Shown: positions 42,260-52,289, counted from the first letter of the stretch. The stretch: DNA of 64,000 bases from Variovorax sp. OV700 (GCF_900099805.1 NZ_FNDR01000010.1:62001-126000), one strand, 5' to 3'. The notes: generated by a model from the sequence alone, not told the origin. Numbers and translations are program-made.

Positions 42260-44442
42260 CGCCTCAGAACAAGGCCGCCGCCGGACGCCGGTCGAAGGCC
42301 ACGGATGGCAGCAATGCCAAGCAACAGCAACTCGATGGCTTCGCGACCGATCATGCGCCCAATCTGACGACCAACCAGGGTCTTCAGATTCCCGACAACC
42401 ACAACTCGCTCAAGGCCGGGTTGCGCGGGCCCACGCTGCTCGAAGATTTCATCCTGCGCGAGAAGATCACGCACTTCGACCACGAGCGCATTCCCGAGCG
42501 CGCGGTGCATGCGCGCGGCTCCGCCGCACACGGCTTTTTTCAGGTCTACAAGTCGATGTCGCAGTTCACCTCGGCCGACTTCCTGCAGGACCCGGATGCG
42601 AAGACGCCCGTTTTCGTGCGCTTCTCCACCGTGGCCGGCTCGCGCGGTTCGGCCGACACGGTGCGCGACGTGCGCGGCTTTGCCGTCAAGTTCTACACCC
42701 GCGAGGGCAACTACGACCTCGTGGGCAACAACATCCCGGTGTTCTTCATACAGGATGCGATGAAGTTCCCCGACCTCATTCATGCCGTGAAGCCCGAGCC
42801 GCACCATGAGATGCCGCAGGCCGCGAGCGCGCACGACACCTTCTGGGACTTCGTCTCGCTGATGCCCGAGAGCACCCACATGCTGATGTGGGCGATGTCG
42901 GACCGCGCCATTCCACGCAGCCTGCGAATGATGGAAGGCTTCGGCGTGCACACCTTCCGCTTCGTCAACAACCGCGGCGAGAGCCACTTCGTGAAGTTTC
43001 ACTGGAAGCCCAAGCTCGGCATCCATGGCCTGGCGTGGGACGAAGCGCAGAAGATCGCGGGCAAGGACCCCGACTTTCACCGCCGCGACCTGTGGGAAGC
43101 CATCGAGCGCGGCGACTTTCCCGAATGGGAACTGGGCGTGCAGCTCATCGCGCCGGACAAAGCGCAGTCGCTCGGCTTCGACCTGCTCGACCCGACCAAG
43201 CTCATTCCCGAAGAGATGGTGCCCGTGCAGCGCATCGGCCGGCTGGTGCTCAATCGCAACCCCGACAACTTCTTTGCGGAAACCGAGCAGGTCGCGTTCC
43301 ATCCGGGGCACGTGGTGCCCGGCATCGACTTCAGCAACGATCCGCTGCTGCAAGGCCGCCTGTTCTCATACACCGACACGCAGATCTCGCGGCTGGGCGG
43401 CGCCAACTTTCACGAGCTGCCCATCAACAAGAGCGTGTGCCCGTTTCACAACTTTCAGCGCGACGGCATGCACCGCCAGACCATCGCGCGCGGCCAGGTG
43501 GCCTACGAACCCAATTCGCTCGGCGACGGCAAGGAGTTTCGGGTCGACGGCGGCAGCGTCGGCTTCCAGGCGTATCCCGACGAGATCGAGGGGACCAAGG
43601 TGCGCCGGCGCAGCCCCACGTTCGACGACCACTTCACGCAGGCGCGCCTGTTCTTCAACAGCCAGAGCGCAGCCGAGAAGGAGCACATCGTCGCGGCCTT
43701 CCGCTTCGAGCTTTCGAAGGTGGATGTGCCGGCGATCCGGCAGCGCATGGTGGACAACCTCGCGCACGTCGACGAGAAGCTCGCGCGCCGCGTGGCCGAG
43801 CCCCTTGGCATCGGGGCGCCCGACGCCAAGGCGGCCGCGGGCCGCGCGGGCTTTCGTGAACACCGCATGACATTGCCGATCGAGGAATCGCCCGCACTCA
43901 GCATGGCCGACACCGGCGACGGTTCCATTCGCACCCGCAAGATCGCGATCCTGGTGGCGGACGGTATCGACTCCGCCTCGCTCAAGCCGATCCGCGACGC
44001 GCTCGAACAGGCCGGCGCTCGCTGCAAGGTGGTTGGCCCGCGGCTGGGCACCGTCGCCAGCGCATCGAAGCGGCAGATCGACGTCGACATGACCTTTGCC
44101 AACGCATCTTCGGTGATGTTCGATGCCGTGCTGGTGCCCGGCGGCAGCCTGGGCGCCGCGGCGCTCGCGGGCATGGGCGATGCGGTGCACTTCGTGCTCG
44201 AAGCCTACAAGCATTGCAAGGCCATCTGCACCGTGGGCGAGGGCGTGCAGCTGCTGTCGACATTGGGCATTGCCGCGGACGCGCCACCGGACGGCCTGCC
44301 CCCCGGCGTGGTGGTGGCCGCCACCCCGGTGACCAACCTCGGAGACGCCACCGCGGCCACGCAGATCGCGCAGGATTTCATTGCCGCGATTGCCAAGCAC
44401 CGGCATTGGGACCGGACCGACATCGATTCGGTCCCCGCCTGA
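42256..44442 (+). CDS. katE: Large-subunit catalase HPII type
   Basis: The 728-residue heme catalase dismutates hydrogen peroxide. It has the catalytic His85 in ERAVHARGSAAHGFF, the distal Asn in GNNIPVFFIQDA, FSTVAGSRGSADTVRDVRGF, the proximal Tyr in RLFSYTDTQISRLGG, and the extra C-terminal DJ-1/PfpI-like domain (from about residue 555, RKIAILVADGIDSASL) that defines the large catalases. It is coupled to the small membrane protein upstream. Stationary-phase or general stress control is usual but not visible here. Confidence 0.96.
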   Translation: MTPQNKAAAGRRSKATDGSNAKQQQLDGFATDHAPNLTTNQGLQIPDNHNSLKAGLRGPTLLEDFILREKITHFDHERIPERAVHARGSAAHGFFQVYKSMSQFTSADFLQDPDAKTPVFVRFSTVAGSRGSADTVRDVRGFAVKFYTREGNYDLVGNNIPVFFIQDAMKFPDLIHAVKPEPHHEMPQAASAHDTFWDFVSLMPESTHMLMWAMSDRAIPRSLRMMEGFGVHTFRFVNNRGESHFVKFHWKPKLGIHGLAWDEAQKIAGKDPDFHRRDLWEAIERGDFPEWELGVQLIAPDKAQSLGFDLLDPTKLIPEEMVPVQRIGRLVLNRNPDNFFAETEQVAFHPGHVVPGIDFSNDPLLQGRLFSYTDTQISRLGGANFHELPINKSVCPFHNFQRDGMHRQTIARGQVAYEPNSLGDGKEFRVDGGSVGFQAYPDEIEGTKVRRRSPTFDDHFTQARLFFNSQSAAEKEHIVAAFRFELSKVDVPAIRQRMVDNLAHVDEKLARRVAEPLGIGAPDAKAAAGRAGFREHRMTLPIEESPALSMADTGDGSIRTRKIAILVADGIDSASLKPIRDALEQAGARCKVVGPRLGTVASASKRQIDVDMTFANASSVMFDAVLVPGGSLGAAALAGMGDAVHFVLEAYKHCKAICTVGEGVQLLSTLGIAADAPPDGLPPGVVVAATPVTNLGDATAATQIAQDFIAAIAKHRHWDRTDIDSVPA

Positions 44443-44444
44443 TG

Positions 44445-44481
44445 TAGTCCGTTTGCGCTAGACCGTCTTGCGAATAGGCGG
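44445..44481 (+). promoter_or_regulatory. Shared promoter element upstream of the CHAT-TPS operon
   Basis: TAGTCC-GTTTGCGC-TAG (44445-44461) is followed 13 nt later by TAGGCGG (44475-44481). A 17-nt element with the same ends and spacing precedes the T6SS operon (60536) and the binding-protein/kinase operon (56271). It lies 106 nt before the CHAT start, a normal activator position. Confidence 0.45.
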
Positions 44482-44586
44482 GGCGTGAGGGCGCTTCTAG
44501 ACTTTCCCCACGAGGCCTGAACGGCGCGCACTTCCGCGACGTCGACCCCCGCAACCGCGGGCACACGGGCCGCGCGCGGGGGTCCA

Positions 44587-46734
44587 ATGACGTGGTTTTC
44601 GAGAACGGGATGGGGGCGCTCGGCACGTCGTGCAGGAGCCGCGGGTGCCCTCGGGCTGGCTGGCATTTTCCTGCTGGGCCATGGGCCGTTGGCATTGGCA
44701 CAACAGCAGCAGGCGCCCAATGCCGAGGCTGCCGCCAGCAAGGCCGAGCAGGCCCGGCTTGCGGACACCGACACCTTGCTGGCGCTGACCAGCGAGGGCG
44801 CGGTGCTCTACGGGCAGGACGCGGTCAAGCTCTCCGGCTACCAGTACTGCAGCCAGGCTGTGGCGCTGGCCGAGGCCGGTGAATTCCGCCAGAGCGTGCG
44901 CGCCGCCAGCAAGGCGCTGCACCTGGCCAATGCCACGCGCGATCCGAACCTCATGGCCATGGCCAATCGCGACCTGGCCATCGTCTACAGCTATTCGGGC
45001 CAGCTCGACAAGGCCGAGGAGTTTGCGCGCGAGGCGCTCAGGCATCCTGCGCGCGACCCCAAGCTGGTGGTCGGCCCGGTGCAGAAGGTGATCGGCGACG
45101 TGCGCACGCGCCGCGGCGACTACGCCGGCGCCGTGCTCAGCTACGACGAGGCGCTGACCAACAGCTCGCCGCGCTATGCGCCGCTGGTGCAAGCCTCGCT
45201 GGTCAATGCGCTCATCGAATCGGGCGATGCTGCACGGGCGCGAGACATGCTCGGCAGCATGGCGCCGCCCAAGGACGCGCCGCTCACGGCGCAGCTCGAC
45301 CGCACCCGCGCACGGCTGCTCCTGGCCGAGAACAAACCGGGCGAGGCCCGCGACCTGTACCGCGCGCTCACCGCGCGGCAGGTGGGCACCGACACCGAGT
45401 ACTACCGCCTCTGGGCCTGGGACGGCGTGGCGCGCAGCGAACTCGCACTGGGCCAGAAGCAGGCCGCGGCCGAAGCCATGGCCCGCGCGCTGGGCGGCAT
45501 CGACCAGGTGCGCGCAAAGTTCCGCAGCGAAGAATTCAAGATGGGCCTGTTCTCGGACCTGCAATCGGTGTTCGAGCGCGGCGTGTCGATCTACAGCGAC
45601 GCGGGCGATGCGCGCCAGGCCTTCGAGGTGAGCGAGCGCAGCCGCTCGCGCGCACTGCTCGACGCGGTGCGCGGCCGCGCGAAGATCAGCGAGCGGGCCG
45701 CGAGCACTGTCGACTTGGCCACGCTGCAGGGTGCCCTGGCACCCGACGAGCGCGTGGTGCAGTTCCATTCGCTGCCCGACCGGCTGCTGGTGTGGGTCGT
45801 GAGCCCCACGGGCATCGAAGCCCACACCGTGGCTGTGCGTCGCGAGGAGCTGAACGAACTGGTCGAGGTGTTCCGCAATTCGATCGTGCGGGGCCGTCGC
45901 ACCGCCATCACCAATGCCGAGAAGCTCGGCGCGGCGCTGCTCGGCCCGCTCGGCCTCGCGTCGGGGCAGCGGCTGATCGTGGTGCCCCATGGGCCGCTGC
46001 ACTACCTGCCGTTCCAGGCGCTGCGCTTGAATGGCCGCTACGTGATCGAGCAGCATCCAGTGGCCGTCGCACCGTCGATCAGCATCGCCGTGCAGCTGGC
46101 GCAGCGCACGCCGCGCGTGAGTGCGTCGCTCACCGCCTTCGGCAATCCGCGCATCGAAGACAAGTACGACCTGCCGGGCGCCGAGATCGAGGTGAAGCAG
46201 CTCGCGCAATTGTTCCCGCGCAACACCGTGTACATGGGCGCCGCCGCCACCAAGACGCAGTTCCGCGAGGTGTCCGCGCGGTCGCCGCTGATGCACGTGG
46301 CGGCCCATGCCGAGGCCGATGCGGTCGACCCGCTCTACTCGCGCATTCTGCTGGCCAACGAAGGCGGCAAGCAGAATTTTCTGGAGGCGCACGAGATCCT
46401 GGGCCTGCCGATGGACGGCACTGCGCTGGTCACTCTCTCGGCCTGCGAGTCGGGCCTCGGGCGCATCGCGCAGGGCGACGAGGTGCTGGGCTTCACGCGC
46501 TCCTTTCTTTCCGCCGGCAGCTCCAGCCTGATCGCGTCTCTATGGCCCGTGTCGGACGACGCAACCGCCGTGCTCATGGGCACGCTCTACGGCGAGCTGT
46601 CCAAGGGCCGCGACATTCAGAAGGCGATGCAGGCCGGGCAGCTGGCGGTGTTGAAGGATCCCAAGATGTCGCATCCCTTCTTCTGGGCCCCGTTCAATCT
46701 GATCGGCAACTGGCGCCTCACGGTGGGAAGCTGA
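44587..46734 (+). CDS. Exported CHAT-domain (caspase-like) protein with TPR region
   Basis: The 715-residue protein starts with an Arg-rich signal peptide (hydrophobic core AAGALGLAGIFLLGHGPLALA). A helical TPR-type region follows (about 60-340, repeats such as GQLDKAEEFAREALRHP and GDYAGAVLSYDEALTN), then a C-terminal CHAT domain (about 430-715). The caspase-type dyad is intact: His574 in HVAAHAE and Cys620 in LSACESGLG. CHAT proteins are peptidases of the separase/caspase clan. It ends 1 nt before the TpsB gene, so a role in maturing or releasing the TpsA exoprotein in the periplasm is an attractive inference. The Shine-Dalgarno sequence is weak. Confidence 0.92.
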   Translation: MTWFSRTGWGRSARRAGAAGALGLAGIFLLGHGPLALAQQQQAPNAEAAASKAEQARLADTDTLLALTSEGAVLYGQDAVKLSGYQYCSQAVALAEAGEFRQSVRAASKALHLANATRDPNLMAMANRDLAIVYSYSGQLDKAEEFAREALRHPARDPKLVVGPVQKVIGDVRTRRGDYAGAVLSYDEALTNSSPRYAPLVQASLVNALIESGDAARARDMLGSMAPPKDAPLTAQLDRTRARLLLAENKPGEARDLYRALTARQVGTDTEYYRLWAWDGVARSELALGQKQAAAEAMARALGGIDQVRAKFRSEEFKMGLFSDLQSVFERGVSIYSDAGDARQAFEVSERSRSRALLDAVRGRAKISERAASTVDLATLQGALAPDERVVQFHSLPDRLLVWVVSPTGIEAHTVAVRREELNELVEVFRNSIVRGRRTAITNAEKLGAALLGPLGLASGQRLIVVPHGPLHYLPFQALRLNGRYVIEQHPVAVAPSISIAVQLAQRTPRVSASLTAFGNPRIEDKYDLPGAEIEVKQLAQLFPRNTVYMGAAATKTQFREVSARSPLMHVAAHAEADAVDPLYSRILLANEGGKQNFLEAHEILGLPMDGTALVTLSACESGLGRIAQGDEVLGFTRSFLSAGSSSLIASLWPVSDDATAVLMGTLYGELSKGRDIQKAMQAGQLAVLKDPKMSHPFFWAPFNLIGNWRLTVGS

Positions 46735-46735
46735 C

Positions 46736-48490
46736 ATGAGCGTTCGGAAATCAATCAATCCATGGTGGAGCACCGAGATGCGCGCTTGTCAACGCTCGAC
46801 GCCAATTGCTCTTGCTGTCTCCGCATTGATGGCGGCTACGCTGCTGGTAGCAGCCCAGCGAACGCACGCGGCCGAGGCCGACACCACGACGCTGCTGCCC
46901 ACCAAAGACCCCTGCGGCACCTGCGACCGGCCTGTCGCCCAAGCCACCGGCACCGTCGCGCCGCAAAGCCTGCCCGTGCCACCGCCGCCGCCCGCTGCTT
47001 CGTTCAAGCTCAATGACCTGCGCCTCAACGGCGCGAAGGCGCTGACCAACGAGGAACTGCAGTCGATCACCGCGCCCTACATCGGCCGCACCGTCACGCT
47101 CGGCGATCTCGAAAGCCTGGCGCAGGCCATCACCGCGCGTTACAAGGAGCGCGGCTACTTTCTTGCGCAAGCCGTGGTGCCGGTGCAGACCGTGCGCGAC
47201 GGCATCGTCGAGATCAGCGTCATCGAAGGCCGCCTGGGCAAGGTCGACGTCAATGTCGCGCCTGATGCACCCCTCAGCGAGGCGCGCGTGCGCGGTTTCC
47301 TTGCGCCGCTTCAGCCCGGCGAGGCCGTGAACGCACAGGCTTACGAACGCTCGATGTTGCTGCTGTCGGACCAGCCCGGCGTCAAGGTTTCATCGGGGCT
47401 GCAGGAAGGCACGCAGCCTGGCACCACCGATCTTTCGGTCGAAGTCGTCGCGGCGCCGCGCTGGGCCTTCACGGCCGAAGCCGACAACCACGGCACAAAG
47501 GAATCGGGCCGTTTTCGCGTCGGCGGCACTGCGCGCTGGCTCAGTCCCTTCGGCATCGGCGACAACCTCGACGTGCGTGCGATGGTGTCCAACAACAACG
47601 CGCTGCAGTTCGGCCGCGTGGCCTACGAGGCACCCGTCGGCACCAGCGGCTTGCGCGCCGGCCTCGGGCTCGCGCGCGTCAACTACGAGCTTGGCGGCGA
47701 GTTCGCAGAGCTCGGGGCGCAGGGCAAGGCCGACGTGCTCGATTTCTCGCTCAACTACCCGCTCATCCGCCAGCGCCAGCAGAACCTGTTCCTGCGCCTG
47801 AGTGCCGACGTGAAGAATCTGACCGACGAGATGAATGCGGTCGATGTCATATCGAAGAAGCGCGTGCACGGCTTTGGCCTCGGCTGGGCCTGGGAGCGGC
47901 GGGACGAGGTGTTCGGCGGCGGCTACTGGGCCAGCTCGGGCACGCTCTACCACGGCGACCTGTCGATCCGCGATGAGCAGAGCCGCACGTTCGACCAGAG
48001 CGTTGCGGGCCATCACACCGAGGGCGGCTACACCAAGCTGACTTTCCAGCTCTCGCGGCTGCAGGCCATCGTGCCGAACCATTCGCTCTATGTGGCGATC
48101 GGCGGCCAGCGGGCCAGCAAGAACCTCGATGCCTCCGAGAAGCTCTCGCTCGGTGGTGCGCGCGCGGTGCGTGCCTACCCGTCGGGCGAACTGCTGGTGG
48201 ACGAAGGCGCGATCGGCACCGTCGAATGGCGCTGGTCCGTCAACTCGGAGCTCACGCCCTTCGTGTTCTACGACGCCGCGCGCGGAAAGATCGTGCGCGA
48301 TCCCTCCCCATTCGACACCGGCCCCAACCGCCACAGCCTGCGCGGCTTCGGCATCGGCATTTCGTGGGCCCGGCCCGGCAACTTTGCGATCAACGCGACG
48401 ATCGCCTGGCGCGACGGCACCCGGCCGGCGCAGACCGATGGCGGCGGCCGCAACCCGCGTTTGTACGTGCAGGCGCAAAAGGTGTTCTGA
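46736..48490 (+). CDS. TpsB/FhaC-type outer-membrane transporter
   Basis: The 584-residue protein is the two-partner secretion pore. After a signal peptide (core ALAVSALMAATLLVAA, then THA) come a Pro-rich helix/linker, a POTRA region (about 85-235, FKLNDLRLNGAKALTNEELQ and YKERGYFLAQAVVPVQTVRDG) and a 16-strand barrel ending in an aromatic C-terminal Phe (YVQAQKVF), as needed for Bam assembly. The cysteine pair CGTC near residue 60 is unusual. It sits 1 nt after the CHAT gene and 1 nt before TpsA. An internal ATG at 46778 is an alternative start. Confidence 0.93.
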   Translation: MSVRKSINPWWSTEMRACQRSTPIALAVSALMAATLLVAAQRTHAAEADTTTLLPTKDPCGTCDRPVAQATGTVAPQSLPVPPPPPAASFKLNDLRLNGAKALTNEELQSITAPYIGRTVTLGDLESLAQAITARYKERGYFLAQAVVPVQTVRDGIVEISVIEGRLGKVDVNVAPDAPLSEARVRGFLAPLQPGEAVNAQAYERSMLLLSDQPGVKVSSGLQEGTQPGTTDLSVEVVAAPRWAFTAEADNHGTKESGRFRVGGTARWLSPFGIGDNLDVRAMVSNNNALQFGRVAYEAPVGTSGLRAGLGLARVNYELGGEFAELGAQGKADVLDFSLNYPLIRQRQQNLFLRLSADVKNLTDEMNAVDVISKKRVHGFGLGWAWERRDEVFGGGYWASSGTLYHGDLSIRDEQSRTFDQSVAGHHTEGGYTKLTFQLSRLQAIVPNHSLYVAIGGQRASKNLDASEKLSLGGARAVRAYPSGELLVDEGAIGTVEWRWSVNSELTPFVFYDAARGKIVRDPSPFDTGPNRHSLRGFGIGISWARPGNFAINATIAWRDGTRPAQTDGGGRNPRLYVQAQKVF

Positions 48491-48491
48491 C

Positions 48492-51400
48492 ATGGCAATG
48501 CACAACCGTTCCCCACGATTCCAGCCGCGCCTGCGGCTGCGCCCGGTCGCGCTCGCGCTGGTGTGCCTGGGCCTGGCGCCCGCGCTGGCCCAAACCCTGC
48601 CCACGGGGTTCTCCGCCATTGCCGGAGGCGTGACCGCCGCGACGCCGAACGCCGCGACGATGAACATCAACCAGACGACGGCCCGCGCCATCGCGCAATG
48701 GAACACCTTCTCCATTTCGACGGGCGCGACGGTCAACGTTGCGCAGCCGAGCGCCAGCAGCGTGCTGCTGAACCGCGTGATCGGCGGAGAGGCCTCGACC
48801 ATTGCCGGATCGCTCAACGCAAACGGCCGCGTCTTCCTGGTCAACCCGGCGGGAGTGACGTTCTCGGCGGGCTCGTCGGTCAGTGTCGGCGGGCTGGTCG
48901 CTTCGGCGCTGAACATGTCCACGAGCGACGAGGCATTCATGGCCGGGGCGACCCGGCTCGAGTTCGTGCGGCCGAGCGGCGCCTTCGGTTCGGTGGAGAA
49001 CGACGGCAGCATCGTGGTCGGCAACGGCGGCACCGCCGCGTTGATCGGCCCGATGGTGGCCAACCGCGGCAGCATCGTTGCGAACGGCGGCACGGCCGCG
49101 ATGGCCTCGGGCGAGACCGTCACGATCGACTTCGCGGGTGACGGGCTCACCACACTCAGGGTGACGCCCGGTCTCTACAGCAGCGTGTTGAACAGCGGCA
49201 CGATGCAGGCCAACGGCGGGCGGGTGGCGCTGATTGCGACGAGCGGCTTCGAAGTGTCGAACGGCGTGGTCAATTCACGCGGCGTGTTGCGGGCCGACTC
49301 GATGGCCTCGCGCAACGGCGAGATCATCCTCGACAGCGGCCTTTCGCCCGAGGGCGTGCAAATGACCGGCGGCCTGGTGTCCGCGGCCGGCAACGGCGCC
49401 GGCCTCACCGGAGGCTCGATCGACATCCAGGGCCGCGTGATCGGGCTCGTGCCCTTCGTACCCCCGCTTTCGTCCGTTCCACCGCCGCCGCCGCCTGGTT
49501 CCGACGACCGCGGCGTTATCGACGCGAGCGGCAGCGCGGGCGGCGGGCGCATTCGCCTTTATGCGAACGCGGTGACCGAAATCGGCGACACCGGCGCCAT
49601 CGCGCTCGGCGCCGGCACGATCCTGCGCGCGGACGCCGTTGCATCGGGCAACGGCGGTGACGTTCGCGTGCTGGCCGAGCGCACCCTGCGGGCCTACGGC
49701 AGCATCTCGGCCCGCGGCGGCGCGAGCGGCGGCAACGGCGGCTTCATCGAAACATCCGGTGGTTTCGCCGCGCCCGACGATGGGCTCGGCGGCGGCTTCA
49801 GCATCGACGGGCTGCGTGTGGACGCCGCCGCGCCTGCTGGCACCGCGGGCACCTGGCTGATCGACCCCTTCAATGTCGACATCGTCCCCGGCGCCGCAGC
49901 CGGCACGTTGCCGGCCAACCCTTTCGATCCGCTCGCGGCCAGCACGATCCAGGACGGCGACATCAACGCGGCCCTCAACGGCGGCACTAGCGTGCGCATC
50001 ACGACCGGCGCCGCGGGCGCGGGTTCGCCGACGGATGGCGACATCCGGATGTTCAACGGCGTGCGCATCAACTACAACACCGCGAACGGTCCGTTGACCT
50101 TCCAGCTCGATGCTCACCGCAGCGTGCGCGGCGACGCCAACGTGGTGATCGAGTCCTCAGGCGCCGGCGGGCCGCTCGATGTGGTGTTCAACACCGACGT
50201 CAACGGCGCCGGCGCCGCGACCGGCGGCGGACAGGTGAGCTACAGCGGCGACATCTACACCAACGGCGGCAATGTCGTGATGAACGGCGCCTGGTCGGCC
50301 GCGGGGTCGGGCCCGAGCGTGAGCCTCAACGGCAACGTCATCGACACGCGCGTCGGCCGCACCGATGCCGGCGCGGGCGGCTCCGTGACGATCTTCGGCA
50401 ATACCAGCGGGCCCTCGGGCGGCGGCTTCACGGACGCGGCGGTCAACATCAGCGGCGTGCAGATCGCCACCTCGACCGGCAACGTCGACATCACCGGCAT
50501 CGGCGCCAACACCAGTGGCGTGCGGCTCGCCTCACGCTTCTCGGTCACCGGTTCGCCGAACCGGCAGACCGACATCTCGACCACGAGCGGCAACATCACG
50601 CTGCGCGGCATCGGCAACTTCACAGGCAACAGCAGCGAGAACCCGGGCCATGGCGTGGTGCTGAACGATTCGGTGCTGCGCTCGGTCGACGGCAACATCG
50701 CGGTGCGCGGCCTGCGCCAAGCCACTGCAGGCGATCCAGGCACGGGGGGCGACGGGGTGCTGCTGCGCAACGGTTCGCGGATCGCCACGACCGGCAGCGG
50801 CAGCATCGAGATCACGGGCCAGGCGGAGGGCGGCGGCGCCGGCGTGCGGCTCGGACCCGTGGCGCCCGTGCCGGGCGTGTTCCCAACGGTGCTCGCGGGC
50901 GTTTCCGTTTCTTCGGCCGGCGGCAATGTCGTGCTGCGCGCAAGCAACGCCGGCAGCACCGATGCGCTGGTCATCGACGGCGCCGTGAGTGCGGGCAACG
51001 TCGTCAACCTTCGTCCCGGCGGCGTGGCTGCCGACGGCACGGCCTTCGACCAGGTTGCGACGCCGATCACGCTCGGCGGCACGGCCAACACGGGCTTCGC
51101 CGTCTCTGCCGACGAGTTCTCCCGCATCTCGGCCGGTAACGCCGTCGTGGCCGGCAGCAATGCGCATGCGGCGGACATCAACGTCGTCGGGCCGCTCGCC
51201 CTGGCCTCCGGTCTCACGCTGCAGAACGGGGGCGGCGGCAACATTGCCCTGCAGGCCCCCATCACGGCGCCGCGCGTGGGCCTGGTGTCGGCCGGCAACA
51301 TCACGCAGACCGCGGCCGCGCCGATCACGGCCGGCACGCTGCTGGCCCTTTCGACCGGCGGCAGCGTGCTGCTCGACCGGGCGGCCAACAACGTGAGCGC

Positions 51401-52286
51401 GAACACGCTGGGCGGCGGGGCGGCAGGCGCGTTCCGCTACCAGGATGTGGACGAGCTGCGCATCGGCCCCGTGTCGGTCATCGGCTACGACGCCGCTGGC
51501 AACGCGCCGCAAGTGGTGTCGGCCGGCTCGATGGCCGCGGACACGGTGTTCGTGCGCACGCTGAGCGGCGACCTGCAACTCGGCACGGCGGTGAGCAGCA
51601 CTTCCGGCACCGACCTGGTTGCTGCGGCGCGCTTCCAGAACGTGGGCGGTGCCAGCCTGGGCGGCGCAACCTGGCGCGTGTGGGCCGACACCTGGATTGG
51701 CGAAACGCGTGGCGGCATCGCCGGCTCGGGCCTGCTGCCGAATCTCTACAACTGCGCCTACCTGGGCCTGTGCGGCGTGACCGTGTCGCCGGGCGACAAC
51801 CACTTCATCTATGCGCAGCGGCCGACCGCGACCGTCGTGATCGGCAATGCGTCCCGGCAGGCCGGCCTGAACAATCCGCTCTTCACCTGGAGCATCACGG
51901 GCCTGATCCTCGGCGACCGCGGCGCCGGCTTCAACGGTGCAGTGGGGACCACGGCCACGCGGTCGAGCCCGCCTGGCGCGTATGCGATCAACGGCAGCTT
52001 CACCTCGGCCGAGGGCTATCTGGTGAACGTGGTGCCGGGGACGCTCACGGTCGGTGGCTTTCCGCAGATTCCGCAGGTCGACGTGATCCGCGAACTGCCG
52101 ACCACCTGGCTGTACGACCGCAACATGGGTCCGCCGCCGATCTGCTTCGCGACGGGCCCGCTGGAAGGCGACCGCGTCTCGCAGGGCAACGACGTGCTGG
52201 CGCGTGAATGGTCGCGCGTGCGCTCGCGGCCCAATCTCACGAGTTGCGTCGACTCCGAGAAGCGCAACGGCTGTGCCGATTTCTAG
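48492..52286 (+). CDS. TpsA exoprotein (filamentous-hemagglutinin type)
   Basis: The 1264-residue protein has a signal peptide (ALALVCLGLAPALAQ) and an N-terminal TPS/haemagglutination-activity domain (about residues 35-290) with NINQTTARAIAQWNTFSIS, VLLNRVIGGEAS and GRVFLVNPAGVTFSAG. A long beta-helix region of short Gly/Asn/Thr-rich repeats follows, then an MBG-like domain near 1110-1195 (YAQRPTATVVIGNASRQAG). The tail has a cysteine pair (Cys1252 and Cys1261) four residues from the end, like the disulfide-loop anchor of HMW1-type adhesins. It is secreted by the adjacent TpsB; adhesion or biofilm is likely. Confidence 0.92.
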   Translation: MAMHNRSPRFQPRLRLRPVALALVCLGLAPALAQTLPTGFSAIAGGVTAATPNAATMNINQTTARAIAQWNTFSISTGATVNVAQPSASSVLLNRVIGGEASTIAGSLNANGRVFLVNPAGVTFSAGSSVSVGGLVASALNMSTSDEAFMAGATRLEFVRPSGAFGSVENDGSIVVGNGGTAALIGPMVANRGSIVANGGTAAMASGETVTIDFAGDGLTTLRVTPGLYSSVLNSGTMQANGGRVALIATSGFEVSNGVVNSRGVLRADSMASRNGEIILDSGLSPEGVQMTGGLVSAAGNGAGLTGGSIDIQGRVIGLVPFVPPLSSVPPPPPPGSDDRGVIDASGSAGGGRIRLYANAVTEIGDTGAIALGAGTILRADAVASGNGGDVRVLAERTLRAYGSISARGGASGGNGGFIETSGGFAAPDDGLGGGFSIDGLRVDAAAPAGTAGTWLIDPFNVDIVPGAAAGTLPANPFDPLAASTIQDGDINAALNGGTSVRITTGAAGAGSPTDGDIRMFNGVRINYNTANGPLTFQLDAHRSVRGDANVVIESSGAGGPLDVVFNTDVNGAGAATGGGQVSYSGDIYTNGGNVVMNGAWSAAGSGPSVSLNGNVIDTRVGRTDAGAGGSVTIFGNTSGPSGGGFTDAAVNISGVQIATSTGNVDITGIGANTSGVRLASRFSVTGSPNRQTDISTTSGNITLRGIGNFTGNSSENPGHGVVLNDSVLRSVDGNIAVRGLRQATAGDPGTGGDGVLLRNGSRIATTGSGSIEITGQAEGGGAGVRLGPVAPVPGVFPTVLAGVSVSSAGGNVVLRASNAGSTDALVIDGAVSAGNVVNLRPGGVAADGTAFDQVATPITLGGTANTGFAVSADEFSRISAGNAVVAGSNAHAADINVVGPLALASGLTLQNGGGGNIALQAPITAPRVGLVSAGNITQTAAAPITAGTLLALSTGGSVLLDRAANNVSANTLGGGAAGAFRYQDVDELRIGPVSVIGYDAAGNAPQVVSAGSMAADTVFVRTLSGDLQLGTAVSSTSGTDLVAAARFQNVGGASLGGATWRVWADTWIGETRGGIAGSGLLPNLYNCAYLGLCGVTVSPGDNHFIYAQRPTATVVIGNASRQAGLNNPLFTWSITGLILGDRGAGFNGAVGTTATRSSPPGAYAINGSFTSAEGYLVNVVPGTLTVGGFPQIPQVDVIRELPTTWLYDRNMGPPPICFATGPLEGDRVSQGNDVLAREWSRVRSRPNLTSCVDSEKRNGCADF

Positions 52287-52289
52287 GGG

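Noticed and set aside
49400..51400. Repetitive text in the TpsA region considered as a DNA repeat array or CRISPR
   Set aside because: The repetition is at protein level (short Gly/Asn/Thr beta-helix turns); DNA units vary in length and sequence and no constant spacer exists.
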